DNA of 64,000 bases from Bin80 sp965220365 (GCA_965220365.1 OZ244823.1:124001-188000), one strand, 5' to 3'; shown: positions 1 to 9,379, counted from the stretch's first letter. Translations and numbers: made by a program. The notes: generated by a model not told the origin, from the letters alone.

Positions 1-526
1 GGTATCCGGCCGCAATGAGGTAATTGTCTTTGGCGCGTGCGCGCATTTGGACGATAATTTCATTTTGGGTGATGGTTACCTTTCCGGCGTGTCGTGTCAG
101 ATCCCGAAAGAGGGTCCGGGCCTCGGCTTTTTCATAGCCGTTTCCGACTCTGGCCCCCAGGAGTCGATAGAGCATGCTGGCCATAACGGTCAACTGCACA
201 TCAACATTGATGCGCATGGGCACGGCAGAGCTCAGGGCATCCATGTGAAAGAAGTCAATGGCATCGCTGATGAGATTTTCGATGACCATGCGGCGGGCAT
301 AGCGATCAATGAGTTGGTTGGGGGGGCGTTTCATCTGATTGGTGATGAGCACGGTAGGCTTGTCGTGGCCCAGGTTTTTGACAAGCAGCTGTCGCAGCGG
401 CTCGGGATAGGCACGCAGTTTGACGGTTTCGTCGACCACGCTTGGGGTGCGGTAGGCCCGGCCAATGTTGGAGAGGCGGATTTGGGTCCATGCGGACTTG
501 TCCAGGGTATGGATGCGCTGGACTAG
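1..526 (-). pseudogene. C-terminal fragment of a DDE transposase, running off the left edge
   Basis: Read on the minus strand, one frame is open from about position 550 to the window edge and gives roughly 175 residues. It contains a block RYARRMVIENLISDAIDF, resembling the catalytic-Glu region (Y..R..IEN) of IS4/IS1380-type DDE transposases, followed by a helix-rich tail. There is no start codon, and an in-frame TAG lies at 551-553 inside a palindrome, so the N-terminal half is missing. The C-terminal end lies outside the window. The family is only broadly assigned. A plus-strand reading of the same DNA is long but has no recognisable content. Confidence 0.6.
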
Positions 527-554
527 CCTGAATTCCCGGGGGAGTTCAGGCTAG
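523..554. repeat. Perfect 10-bp inverted repeat at the junction of two gene fragments
   Basis: CTAGCCTGAA (523-532) and TTCAGGCTAG (545-554) form a perfect 10-bp stem around a 12-base loop whose CCC and GGG runs can pair further. It lies exactly where the transposase fragment stops and the YhcG fragment begins. There is no T tract on either side, so it is not a typical intrinsic terminator. It may be an insertion-element end or a recombination scar; this is inference. Confidence 0.6.
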
Positions 555-556
555 GG

Positions 557-826
557 AAATTCACTCACGCCGATGCTGGACAAATGCACCTCTATCTCAA
601 CTATGCGCTGAAAAATTGGGTTCAGGAGGGAGAAAATCCACCAGTGGGGCTGATTCTATGTGCACAGAAGGACGAAGCGGTTGCACAGTACGCACTTGAA
701 GGGTTACCGAATAAAGTAATGGCTGCTGAATACCGTACGGCTTTACCGGACGAGGAACTCCTCGCGTCTGAAATTGACCGCGCCCGGAAAGCAATAGATA
801 CGTTTGATTTGCTGTCGAGGGGATAA
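557..826 (+). pseudogene. C-terminal remnant of a YhcG-type (DUF1016) PD-(D/E)XK nuclease
   Basis: The frame is open from before the ATG at 584 and reads FTHADAGQMHLYLNYA, then NPPVGLILCAQKDEAVAQYAL. This is the characteristic C-terminal block of the DUF1016/YhcG family (AGQMxxYLN...ENPxVGIILC), whose full proteins are about 350 residues. Only about 90 residues remain. The N-terminal DNA-binding half is gone, cut at the palindrome at 523-554. YhcG-family proteins are predicted nucleases often found near restriction systems. Expression from the internal ATG is possible, but the product would lack a complete fold. Confidence 0.75.
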
Positions 827-880
827 ATGGCTTCCTAATGATGCTCGTGAAGATTTGAAGGAGAGTTCTGGAGGGATTTC

Positions 881-1075
881 ATGGTTCTGAGAGAATGTAA
901 GCGAATTGCCGAGCTATATCTCCCGATTGCTGATGTTTCAAAGCGCGCTGCAAAAGAGAAGTCAACCCGACATGGCCATCCTTCCACACTACATCTGTGA
1001 TGGGATCGGCGCCCGATAGCATCGTGCCGAACTGTGCTGATGGGATTGCCGCTTCCAGATCCCTATGATCTTAAT
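881..1075 (+). pseudogene. N-terminal remnant of a DUF1156-domain DNA methylase, with a nonsense codon
   Basis: An ATG at 881 opens a short frame containing YLPIADVSKRAAKEKS and then RHGHPSTLHL, the signature opening of DUF1156 proteins (…REKS.RHGHPSTLHLWWARRPLAACRA). The next codon is TGA where the family has Trp. Reading through it gives WDRRPIASCRTVLMGLPLPDP, which continues the family consensus. The gene therefore died by a TGG-to-TGA change and then lost the remaining ~900 residues. With the YhcG fragment just upstream it marks a decayed defence-type locus. Identification rests on motif memory, not on a search. Confidence 0.7.
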
Positions 1076-1106
1076 TATCCCGGTGCACTCAACCTATTGA
1101 TCCTGA

Positions 1107-2303
1107 TTACCTGTTCGCCGTGGCGATCGAATTGAACCAGGCCCGTGCACTCGCAATTGCGATAAGTGCACAGCCTGCGTGTCCACTTTGAGGGCTCGGA
1201 TCGATCAGCGTAGCAGCATCTCCTAATCTCTGCGCTGCAATCTGAGAATTTTCAATGGGAACCAGTTCGTCAGCAGCACAATGATAGAGCCGGGTTGGGG
1301 AATCTGGACTCCAGTTCGTTAGGTCGTTTTCACGCAAGCGCTGCAAAAATGGGTGATTGGGATCCTCTTTGACCGCTTGGACCACATCCTGTCGAACGAC
1401 CTGGATGGGAATCGGTGGCATGACATTATTAATTTCATCGCCACTGTGCATCCCATCAAACAGCGGTGGCAACGTAACATCATAGGGGCTTCTCAGGAAG
1501 TCTGATGGGCGCTCGAAAAAATCATATGCCTCGTTATAGCTCAACATGATGTACGGGAGGTAATATGGCTGCGGATAAGGCTCTTCCCGTAAGATCATCT
1601 CTAGCATCGTCCCACTCAAATCATAGGGACCGGCCATGGGAGCAGATGCTACAATAGAAAATATATCACTGTAGTCCTCCTCCATAGCGCGCTGAGCTGC
1701 CATAACGGTATAGCCACCTGAGGAATATCCCGCCAGATACACTTCGTCGGAAACGTCCCACGACTGCGTCATAGACCACCGCTGGACCGCCAGCAAGTGG
1801 TCAATGACGGCCGAGGCCGACACATCAGCGATCAAATAAGGATGGAAACCAGGCGAAGACCCAAGTCCAACGAGGTCAGGCATGACCGAGAGATACCCGT
1901 CCGAGGAAAAGAGCAGCCCAACCAGAACTCCTTCTGTCCCACCCGTCGAAGGGACATCAAAGCGCCGGACACTCGTTCCATGCTGAAACGAAACCGTTGC
2001 AAGCGATCCCAAAGTAGGCTGTGGCACAACAACTGCACCGGATGCCATGATGAGCTTCCCCTTTACATCTACCGTCATATACTCCATCACGTAGACCGCA
2101 GCACCATAACGCGCCGAAAGCGGAATATTGTACCCTGCTGCCAACTCATTCATCTCCTGCACGGTGTAAGTCCGCTGGAGCTCCACACTGATGACATCGC
2201 CCTGGACTGGTGGGGATACCACGTCGGGGCCCTGATCTGTAGAATCACACCCGACAAGGCAGATAAGAATGAGCAGTGTGCAGTTGCAAACCCACCTATT
2301 CAC
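1107..2303 (-). CDS. Secreted alpha/beta-hydrolase lipoprotein (secretory lipase/esterase-like)
   Basis: About 398 residues from a GTG start at 2303, preferred because it puts a lipoprotein signal (LLILICLVGC, Cys19) right at the N-terminus. The open frame extends further upstream only as antisense of the neighbour. The nucleophile elbow GYSSG (Ser194) lies in a canonical alpha/beta-hydrolase layout, with an oxyanion-type FQHGT block near 106-110 and a C-terminal catalytic Asp/His region (YHCAADELVPIENSQ … SGHAGCA). This resembles fungal-type secretory lipases and related bacterial lipoprotein esterases; the substrate is unknown. The start overlaps the last 8 bases of the upstream glycosidase (GTGAATAG), so the two are probably translationally coupled. 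Confidence 0.75.
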   Translation of the reverse strand: MNRWVCNCTLLILICLVGCDSTDQGPDVVSPPVQGDVISVELQRTYTVQEMNELAAGYNIPLSARYGAAVYVMEYMTVDVKGKLIMASGAVVVPQPTLGSLATVSFQHGTSVRRFDVPSTGGTEGVLVGLLFSSDGYLSVMPDLVGLGSSPGFHPYLIADVSASAVIDHLLAVQRWSMTQSWDVSDEVYLAGYSSGGYTVMAAQRAMEEDYSDIFSIVASAPMAGPYDLSGTMLEMILREEPYPQPYYLPYIMLSYNEAYDFFERPSDFLRSPYDVTLPPLFDGMHSGDEINNVMPPIPIQVVRQDVVQAVKEDPNHPFLQRLRENDLTNWSPDSPTRLYHCAADELVPIENSQIAAQRLGDAATLIDPSPQSGHAGCALIAIASARAWFNSIATANR

Positions 2304-3351
2304 GACCCGCGTTGAACCAGTGGCGGATAATTTCTTCGGCGGGCTTCCCCTGTGGAGTAAAGCCAAGCGAGGAAGCACGACGCTGTTCGCGGTCCCCATG
2401 CCATTTCCAAAGAATCGCACCACTGAACCAGGTCTCATTCCACAACTCATCGAAAAACACGGTATATAATTGAGCTTGAAGGGCATTGTTCGGTGTGACC
2501 CGGCCGATTTCATCACGCGATGGCCAGCGCCACGGCTTCGCAGCCGCATCATCCACATTCCGGTAGCCGATTTCCGTGAAGAGTACCGGGCGATTGAGGC
2601 GCTCAGAAAGATCAGATAACACCTCAACATGTGGCTCCCATCCCTCGGCCAGCATCTCGTCGGTTGGACCCGGCTGATCCGAAAGTTCGAAATACGCCTG
2701 AACACCGATGTAATCCAGTAGATCCCAGAACTCAATGTGTTCGTATTCCTCCCACCAGTTTGCCGCGTACGTCAACCTCCCCTGGTACACCGAGCGGATA
2801 TTCTCAATGAGGCTTCGCCAGTACTCTGGACGTTCATGTGCACTCCGGGCAAGCTCGGTCCCAATCACAAGAATATCTGCTCCAACCTCTTCTGCCAGAT
2901 GCGCATAGTGCATCAGAAACGTCGTATAATCTGCTTCCCAAGCCTTCCATTGATCCTCCTCCGGGTAACCAATGTCATCTCTTGACTGCCCTTCTGCACT
3001 GTAACGGCCCAGCCACAGATGCGGCTTCAGAATGATTTTCATGCCCAGACTATCCGCGCTTCGAGTCATTTCCCTTATGCCCAGGTCGCTTTCGCTGTAC
3101 CACCGGGCATCGGGGTTCATTCGGATCTCGGGATGCTCAATGCTTCGCTGAAACCCGAACTGTACCAGAGTCACATGGGTAACGCCGAAGTCGCGCAATT
3201 CAGGCAGCATCGCAGGTGACGGCTCGTTCCTTGCATCAAGCGTGACCGACTGAATCATGGAAGCCCCACCATCCTGCCGCACCTGAGGGTTACAGCTGAC
3301 AGGTAGCAGCCAGATCAAAACCCAGAAGGCCGCACTGATTCTGGAGCGCAC
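2296..3351 (-). CDS. GH113-like glycoside hydrolase lipoprotein
   Basis: 351 residues with a lipoprotein signal (WLLPVSC, Cys20), so probably membrane-anchored and exposed outside the cytoplasm. The rest is a TIM barrel of the clan GH-A type. The candidate acid/base Glu166 sits in LVIGTELA after strand 4 and the candidate nucleophile Glu260 in VLFTEIGY after strand 7. The patterns KPHLWL, AANWWEEY, DYIGVQAYF and AILWKWHGD are those of GH113 beta-mannanase-like proteins. Many bacterial relatives are annotated only as glycosidase-like, so the mannan substrate is an inference. It is first in a two-gene operon with the esterase and divergent from the aminotransferase. Confidence 0.75.
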   Translation of the reverse strand: MRSRISAAFWVLIWLLPVSCNPQVRQDGGASMIQSVTLDARNEPSPAMLPELRDFGVTHVTLVQFGFQRSIEHPEIRMNPDARWYSESDLGIREMTRSADSLGMKIILKPHLWLGRYSAEGQSRDDIGYPEEDQWKAWEADYTTFLMHYAHLAEEVGADILVIGTELARSAHERPEYWRSLIENIRSVYQGRLTYAANWWEEYEHIEFWDLLDYIGVQAYFELSDQPGPTDEMLAEGWEPHVEVLSDLSERLNRPVLFTEIGYRNVDDAAAKPWRWPSRDEIGRVTPNNALQAQLYTVFFDELWNETWFSGAILWKWHGDREQRRASSLGFTPQGKPAEEIIRHWFNAGRE

Positions 3352-3415
3352 AAAACTCTTTGTAGTCAGATGGAATATCTTGATAGCTTATCACCAACTG
3401 TTTACGAATTTTCTC

Positions 3416-4711
3416 ATGTCAGATCGCAGGAAGTTTCTCTATCAGGTCAGCGCACCAGCGGCAGCTATTCTCTCACACAGTGTACTGATCCCCGAACGCA
3501 TTCCAACTGTACTTGAACAGATTACGGGAGTTACGCATGACGTAACCGATGATGAGGTGTTTTGGTTCACCGTACAAGAAGCTTTTACGGTTGATCGCAG
3601 CCTGGTCAATCTGAACAGCGGCGGGGTAAGCCCGTCGCCAAGGATTGTCCAGGAAGCAATGAAAGGGCATTTAGACTATTCCAACGAAGCACCCGTGTAT
3701 ACGATGTGGCGAATTCTTCAACCACAACGTGAAGGAGTTCGGCAGCGTCTGGCACTGGAATTTGGGTGTGACTCCGAAGAGATTGCATTGACACGAAATG
3801 CAAGCGAAAGCCTCCAGATCTGTCAATTCGGGCTGGATCTTGAACCCGGAGATGAGGTGCTGACCACCACGCAGGACTACGGCCGCATGATTACGACCTT
3901 CAAGCAGAGGGAGCGCCGCGATGGAATTATCCTGAAGCAGTTCTCTCTACCAATCCCATCTGAGGACCCCGAGGAAATTGTAAATCTCTTCGAAAGTCAT
4001 ATCAGTCCCCGCACACGTGCAATCCTGATGTGTCACATGATCAATATCACGGGACAAATCCTGCCTGTGAAGCCAGTTACCCAGATGGCACGACGCAAAG
4101 GAATCCCCGTAATCGTAGATGGTGCACATGCATTTGGACACTTTGACTTCAAGCATGACGATCTCGATTGCGATTACTACGCCTCAAGTCTGCACAAATG
4201 GCTTCTGGCACCGCATGGTACAGGGCTGTTGTATGTGCGAAAGGACAAGATCAAGACCCTCTGGCCACTCATGGCAGCCTCTGAGGGAATGGATGAAGAT
4301 ATCCGCAAATATGAAGAAATTGGCACGCACCCGGCTGCCAATTATCTCGCCATTGCCGAAGCATTAACCTTTCATCAGGGGATCGGAGCCAAACGCAAAG
4401 AAAAGCGGCTACGCTATTTGCGAGACTATTGGGCAAAGCAGTTGGTGCAATATGATCGGGTCCGGCTCCATACCAGTTTGAAAGCCGAATTCTCCTGTTG
4501 TATCGGAACCGTGCAGATTGAGGGCATTGACACAGAAGACCTAGGAGTGTATTTATGGAATGAACATCGCATCATTGCCACTCCGATTAAACATGAGGAG
4601 TTTGAGGGATTGCGTGTGACCGCAAATCTGTTCACGACGCTGGAAGAGCTGGATCGTTTCGTGGATGCGATGGAGCGGGTCATTCAAAAAGGATTGCCTT
4701 CAAAGGGTTAG
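3416..4711 (+). CDS. Class V aminotransferase with a Tat-like leader (isopenicillin-N-epimerase-like)
   Basis: About 431 residues from the ATG at 3416, chosen over an in-frame codon at 3380 because it begins MSDRRKFLYQ, a twin-arginine-like signal followed by a hydrophobic Ala-rich stretch. The PLP fold is clear: SGGVSPSP near 68-75, TRNASESL near 126-133, VDGAHAFGHF with Asp235 and His238, and the Schiff-base Lys261 in SSLHKWLLAPHGTG. This matches the isopenicillin-N epimerase/cysteine desulfurase-like branch. The exported location fits other annotated family members with Tat leaders. The reaction cannot be assigned; there are no beta-lactam genes nearby. Confidence 0.8.
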   Translation: MSDRRKFLYQVSAPAAAILSHSVLIPERIPTVLEQITGVTHDVTDDEVFWFTVQEAFTVDRSLVNLNSGGVSPSPRIVQEAMKGHLDYSNEAPVYTMWRILQPQREGVRQRLALEFGCDSEEIALTRNASESLQICQFGLDLEPGDEVLTTTQDYGRMITTFKQRERRDGIILKQFSLPIPSEDPEEIVNLFESHISPRTRAILMCHMINITGQILPVKPVTQMARRKGIPVIVDGAHAFGHFDFKHDDLDCDYYASSLHKWLLAPHGTGLLYVRKDKIKTLWPLMAASEGMDEDIRKYEEIGTHPAANYLAIAEALTFHQGIGAKRKEKRLRYLRDYWAKQLVQYDRVRLHTSLKAEFSCCIGTVQIEGIDTEDLGVYLWNEHRIIATPIKHEEFEGLRVTANLFTTLEELDRFVDAMERVIQKGLPSKG

Positions 4712-4865
4712 AATCACTGTGCGCGATTCACTTGTGATCATGATGCATGTTGACGGCGCTGTTCTGATCAGAGGGAGTGAAGGAGAACGTGGCCGGGTTG
4801 CATCTCCTCACGATTAGAAACCGGGCTCGGCTGACTGAGGGGGCTGCACCGGCAGGCTTCCTGGA

Positions 4866-7718
4866 TTACTGCCTACACTTTTCAGGAAGGATTTCCTTGA
4901 GCAGATCTCCGGTATAGGTCTCCTGACAGCTCATTTCCTCGGGAGTACCGGCAAAAAGAATATTGCCTCCCTCCTCGCCTCCTTCCGGGCCCATGTCCAC
5001 GATGGAGTCTGCAACCTTGATCACATCTGGATTATGCTCAATGACGAGTACCGTATTGCCTTTGTCAACCAACTTCTGCAACACATCCAATAGCAACCGA
5101 ATATCCTCAAAATGTAGCCCTGTGGTTGGTTCATCAAACAGATAAAGCGTGTTTCCGCGTCCGATACGCGAAAGTTCTTTCGCCAGCTTCACTCGCTGCG
5201 CCTCCCCACCGGAAATTGTGGTGGACGGCTGCCCCAAACGTATATAGCCAAGACCGACTGAGAGAAGCGTGTCCAGTTTTCGTGCAATCTTTGGCACATT
5301 GGCAAAGAAGGAAGCCGCCTCGGTCACACGCATGTTCAGAACCTCGGAAATCGTTTTGCCCTTGTAAAATATTTCCAGGGTATCCTGATTATAGCGTCTT
5401 CCCTGACAGGTCTCACACTCTACATACACATCGGAAAGAAAGCTCATCTCCAAGCGCTCCACTCCAGCACCCGAACAGCTCTCACACCTGCCGCCACTGA
5501 CATTAAACGAAAACCGTCCCGGCTTATAGCCGCGTGCCTGTGCCAACGGTAAACTGGCAAATAATTCCCGGATTGCGGTAAACAAGGTGATATACGTAGC
5601 CGGATTGGATCTGGGCGTTCGCCCAATGGGCTTTTGATTAATGTTCACCACCTTACTGATATGCTGCGCCCCCTTCAGGTTCTTGTAGGGCAGAGCTTTC
5701 TTCTCAACGCGCAGGCTGAAGAGTTCGTTTAATGCAGGAACCAGCGTTTGATTAATCAAAGAGCTTTTTCCAGAACCACTGACACCCGTCACACAAATAA
5801 ATACTCCCACCGGAATCTTGAGGGTCACATTCTTTAGATTATTGCCCGTGGCTCCCGAGAGTACAACGACCTTCTTCTTATCAATCTTGCGGCGTTGCTT
5901 TGGAATCTCGATGCGGCGCTCTCCTGTGAGATAGGGAAGCGTGAGCCCCTTTACATCACTGCCTCTCTGCCACAATGCATTGGGAGGGCCTGAGCATACA
6001 ACCTCTCCACCCTGCTCACCAGCACCAGGGCCTAAGTCAATGAGGTGATCTGCCGCTTCGATCATGTCACGATCATGCTCAACGACCAGTACTGAATTAC
6101 CCAGATCTCGCAAGCGCCGCAAGGATGCAATCAGGCGCCGATTATCTCTGGCATGCAATCCAATAGATGGTTCATCCAACACATACAGGACTCCCGTTAA
6201 CTGGGTGCCAATCTGAGTAGCCAGGCGGATGCGCTGGCTTTCTCCACCGGATAAGGTAACCGCCGGCCGATCCAGGGTCAGATAACCGACCCCGACATCA
6301 ATCATAAATGACAAACGCTCCCGAACTTCCTTGACAATTGGTGCTGCAATTTGCGCCTGCCGCCTGCTAAAGCTAACCGTATCCAGGAACTCGCGCAGTC
6401 GAACAAGATCCATTTGTGCTAGATCAGAAATGGTCTTACCACTGATCCTGTACGAGAGCGCCTCCGTTGATAAACGACCTCCCTTACACGAGGTGCATAT
6501 TTGGGTTGTCCTGAAAACCGCCAATTGAGTCTGCTCTTTTCGACTGGCCCAGCGGAATATCTGATCCATTTCAACAAAAAGCCCTCTGGCAAGCACAAAT
6601 TGGCTTGCGCTACCCGCAATAATGCCATTGGAAGCCCCGTGGATCACTTGATCCCAGGCAGTTTGGCTGATGTCTTTTACCGGCGTCGTCAGCTCATACC
6701 CGTATTTCTTAAGAATCATCTCTGCTCCCGCGAAGAACGTAGAATGAATCCAGGGATCCATGAACCGGATCGCTCCGTCTTCGAGACTCAGTGAACGATT
6801 CGGGACAAGCATTGACTCGTCCCAGGTTTCGCAGGATCCTAGACCATTGCACTTCGCACAGGCACTTGAGGGAACATTAAATGAAAAGGTTTTGGGAGCC
6901 GCCTCCTGGAAGGATTTACCGGTCTCGGGATCATACAGGTAACGACTGAAAATGCGATCCTTTTTCTCTTGTTCTGCGATAATCAAAACACCATCCCCTA
7001 ATCCCAAGGCCGTTTTGACGGACGCTGCGATCCGGTCCTCCATCTCTTCCTCAATCAGTAGGCGATCCACAACCACCTCAATGGTATGCACTTTATACCG
7101 CGCAACCTGCATGCCTGGAGTGATCTCCCGAATCTTGCCGTCAATCCGGACTTTCACATACCCCTGGCGGGATACTCTTTCAAAAAGCTCTCTGTAGTGG
7201 CCTTTACGATCCTTCACAACCGGTGCAAGGATTTCGATTTTTGCCCCAACCGGATAGGCTTGGACAGCTTCTATAATTTCATCCGTGGATTGACGTACAA
7301 GCGGTTTACCGGACGTAGCTGAGAAAGATGTCGCCGCGCGTGCATACAATAGGCGCAAAAAATCATACACTTCGGTAATGGTGCCGACCGTCGAGCGTGG
7401 ATTACGGGAGACGGTCTTCTGGTCAATTGAAATCACCGGGGAGAGCCCCTCTATGTGATCTACATCGGGGCGCTCGGGCATTCCCACAAATTGCCTCGCA
7501 TACGCGCTGAGGCTTTCCATATAACGCCGCTGCCCTTCTGAGTAGATCGTGTCAAACGCCAGGGAACTCTTTCCAGAACCCGAAAGGCCGGTTACTACGA
7601 CGAGGGCATCGCGCGGGATATCCACATCAATACTTTGCAGGTTGTGCGCACGCGCACCCCTGACCACGATATACTCTGTTCCGCCTTCGTGCTGTAGGCC
7701 ATCCATAGGTAGGCCCAT
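4866..7718 (-). CDS. uvrA: Excinuclease ABC subunit A
   Basis: 950 residues, the normal UvrA length. UvrA2 recognises bulky DNA lesions and loads UvrB in nucleotide excision repair. Two ABC modules are visible: Walker A GLSGSGKS (Lys50) with signature LSGGESQRIRLA, and Walker A GVSGSGKS with signature ISGGEAQRVKLA. Zinc-binding pairs CAKCNG/CTSCKGG and CESCSGAG/CETCQGRR are present, as is the UvrB-binding region YMESLSAYARQF. It is followed on the minus strand by nothing close, and preceded nine bases upstream by the omega-like gene. Nothing unusual in the sequence. Confidence 0.97.
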   Translation of the reverse strand: MGLPMDGLQHEGGTEYIVVRGARAHNLQSIDVDIPRDALVVVTGLSGSGKSSLAFDTIYSEGQRRYMESLSAYARQFVGMPERPDVDHIEGLSPVISIDQKTVSRNPRSTVGTITEVYDFLRLLYARAATSFSATSGKPLVRQSTDEIIEAVQAYPVGAKIEILAPVVKDRKGHYRELFERVSRQGYVKVRIDGKIREITPGMQVARYKVHTIEVVVDRLLIEEEMEDRIAASVKTALGLGDGVLIIAEQEKKDRIFSRYLYDPETGKSFQEAAPKTFSFNVPSSACAKCNGLGSCETWDESMLVPNRSLSLEDGAIRFMDPWIHSTFFAGAEMILKKYGYELTTPVKDISQTAWDQVIHGASNGIIAGSASQFVLARGLFVEMDQIFRWASRKEQTQLAVFRTTQICTSCKGGRLSTEALSYRISGKTISDLAQMDLVRLREFLDTVSFSRRQAQIAAPIVKEVRERLSFMIDVGVGYLTLDRPAVTLSGGESQRIRLATQIGTQLTGVLYVLDEPSIGLHARDNRRLIASLRRLRDLGNSVLVVEHDRDMIEAADHLIDLGPGAGEQGGEVVCSGPPNALWQRGSDVKGLTLPYLTGERRIEIPKQRRKIDKKKVVVLSGATGNNLKNVTLKIPVGVFICVTGVSGSGKSSLINQTLVPALNELFSLRVEKKALPYKNLKGAQHISKVVNINQKPIGRTPRSNPATYITLFTAIRELFASLPLAQARGYKPGRFSFNVSGGRCESCSGAGVERLEMSFLSDVYVECETCQGRRYNQDTLEIFYKGKTISEVLNMRVTEAASFFANVPKIARKLDTLLSVGLGYIRLGQPSTTISGGEAQRVKLAKELSRIGRGNTLYLFDEPTTGLHFEDIRLLLDVLQKLVDKGNTVLVIEHNPDVIKVADSIVDMGPEGGEEGGNILFAGTPEEMSCQETYTGDLLKEILPEKCRQ

Positions 7719-7727
7719 CTTTCGAAT

Positions 7728-8030
7728 CTAGCCCAGGATCTCTGAGGTGGGATCCCTGAAGTAGACTTCGGAATTAAACATCTCCCCAATTGCAACCTCT
7801 GTAGGCTTTGGCTGCACCTCATGCTCAATAGATATACGTCGTTGCTCTTCTTGGAACTGTGGATCTTCCAGTTCTGGGTCAAACCCTTCAAAGTATGCCA
7901 GACGTGTATCCAAGTCCGACTTCATCCTGATTGCAACCTGACGGGAGCGTTTGGACAGGATTGCAACGGTTTCAAACAGGTTCCCTGTCTGATCTACCAG
8001 TTTATCTACATCAACAGTTTTGATCGCCAT
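7728..8030 (-). CDS. rpoZ: RNA polymerase omega-like subunit
   Basis: About 100 residues starting MAIKTVDVDKLVDQTGNLFE. The core VAILSKRSRQVAIRMKSDLD matches the helix of RpoZ/Rpb6 (…ISKRARQI…), which clamps the beta-prime C-terminus and assists core assembly. An upstream in-frame Met exists, but MAIKT is the usual opening. The C-terminal half is acidic and divergent, as in the Bacteroidota form. It lies 9 bp upstream of uvrA in the same direction, suggesting co-transcription, and is divergent from the lipoprotein at 8072 with only 41 bp between starts, so the two promoters must overlap. Confidence 0.75.
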   Translation of the reverse strand: MAIKTVDVDKLVDQTGNLFETVAILSKRSRQVAIRMKSDLDTRLAYFEGFDPELEDPQFQEEQRRISIEHEVQPKPTEVAIGEMFNSEVYFRDPTSEILG

Positions 8031-8071
8031 AAAAGTGGTTCCATTCATTCTAACAGCCCAGTGATACCCCT

Positions 8072-8563
8072 ATGCAAAGACTTGGTTTCTTTTTTGGATT
8101 GATATTTTTACTTGCCGTGCTCGCAAGTTGTGAAACCGAACAACAGATACCTGAACTCACAGAAGAGGATCTTGCAGAACTCGTTCCATACGTATCGCTG
8201 GGTCGCGGGGTACAGGCATCCCTGGACACGACCACCACGCGCATGATCTCAGAGCCAAGCACCTGGTGGGCCTACACGGATTCACTTCGACCACTTTTGC
8301 CCTTTACATCGGTAGACTTTGAGATGGAAACAGTCCTCCTGGCAGCTGTAGATGTGAATTCCGGGGGATATGACCTGCGCTTTGAGTCTGTTGAGAGCCT
8401 CCGGGATACTGTCGTGGCAACGTATCGCTTATTCTCTCCAGGGACAGATTGTCGGCCTTCTTATGCTCCCGGTGTACCTTTCGAAGCCATCCGGATTCCA
8501 CGAACACATACCGCGGTACGATTTGTACGGATAGACGAAGCGGTCGACTGTGCTCCATCATGA
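8072..8563 (+). CDS. Lipoprotein with a PrcB-like C-terminal domain
   Basis: 163 residues. The N-terminus (FGLIFLLAVLASC) is a lipoprotein signal with Cys at about 20. The folded part, residues 65-160, follows the PrcB_C pattern: VDFEMETVLLAAVDVNSGGYD, then a strand ending in TYRLFSPGTDC, then PFEAIRIPRTHTAVRFVRI. PrcB-family domains accompany or inhibit proteases in oral spirochaetes, but most members have no known role. Two Cys residues near 128 and 160 could form a disulfide. It stands alone, convergent with the ABC ATPase gene. Confidence 0.6.
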   Translation: MQRLGFFFGLIFLLAVLASCETEQQIPELTEEDLAELVPYVSLGRGVQASLDTTTTRMISEPSTWWAYTDSLRPLLPFTSVDFEMETVLLAAVDVNSGGYDLRFESVESLRDTVVATYRLFSPGTDCRPSYAPGVPFEAIRIPRTHTAVRFVRIDEAVDCAPS

Positions 8564-8631
8564 GAAAAATGATGAAGCGACGGTAGTTTCAAGGGATTCG
8601 CCGCAGTCCCTCTCAGCGATTCATCACCATC

Positions 8632-9378
8632 TCAGGCCACTGCGACCGATACATCTTTGTGGGCCAGAATTGGCTTTTCAACCCGCACATCGCTTTCTAT
8701 GAGACCATCCCGCAAGCGGACAATGCGCCGTGCATGATGCGCAACTTCCTCTTCATGCGTTACAACCATGAGCGTATTCCCTCTCCGAAAGAGCGTTTCA
8801 AAGAGCAGCATGATTTCCCGGCCTGTCTTGGTGTCCAGGTTTCCGGTGGGCTCATCAGCCAATACCAATGCAGGGTTATTGACCAAAGCACGAGCAACCG
8901 CAACACGCTGACGCTGCCCGCCCGACAATTCGTTCGGCTTGTGGGTGATCCGATCTGACAATCCAACCTGATCCAGTGCGCGCTCCGCCATCTGTTTGCG
9001 CTGGCCTCTTGTTTTCCCACTGTAGATGAGCGGAAGCTCTACATTCTGAAGGCAGTTCACGCGGGGCAGCAGATTGAAGGTCTGGAACACGAATCCAACT
9101 TCACGATTACGAATCTCGGCCAGTTCATCGTCCGCCATTTCACCTACGTTCTCTCCTCGAAGAAAATAGCTCCCTTCAGATGGTGTATCCAGGCAGCCAA
9201 TCATGTTCATAAGTGTGGACTTGCCGGAACCGCTCGGCCCCATGACTGCCACATACTCATTCGGATGGACATCCATACTGACTCCGTCAAGGGCACGCAC
9301 GACCTCTGTACCCATTGGGTAGATTTTCTTGACGTCACGCAGCCGAATCAGAGGCTGGCTGTTTGCTCCGTTGTTCAT
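8632..9378 (-). CDS. ABC transporter ATP-binding protein (MacB/LolD type)
   Basis: About 248 residues from ATG 9378, one base after the stop of the membrane-fusion gene. A TTG at 9414 is an alternative start overlapping that gene. Walker A GPSGSGKST (47-55), Q-loop VFQTFNLLPR, signature LSGGQRQRVAVARAL, Walker B LVLADEPTGNLD and the H-loop VVTHEEEVAHHARR are all intact. This is the type that drives FtsX-fold permeases (MacB, LolCDE, antimicrobial peptide exporters). It ends a TolC-HlyD-ATPase operon. No permease gene follows; the next gene is convergent. Confidence 0.93.
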   Translation of the reverse strand: MNNGANSQPLIRLRDVKKIYPMGTEVVRALDGVSMDVHPNEYVAVMGPSGSGKSTLMNMIGCLDTPSEGSYFLRGENVGEMADDELAEIRNREVGFVFQTFNLLPRVNCLQNVELPLIYSGKTRGQRKQMAERALDQVGLSDRITHKPNELSGGQRQRVAVARALVNNPALVLADEPTGNLDTKTGREIMLLFETLFRRGNTLMVVTHEEEVAHHARRIVRLRDGLIESDVRVEKPILAHKDVSVAVA

Positions 9379-9379
9379 C

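Noticed and set aside
47..526. Plus-strand open frame of 159 codons at the left edge
   Set aside because: The minus strand of the same DNA reads as a transposase C-terminus; the plus-strand product has no recognisable motif.
2303..2735. N-terminal extension of the esterase up to 2735
   Set aside because: It lies antisense-free but wholly inside the glycosidase gene in another frame, and the lipoprotein signal at 2303 sets the start.
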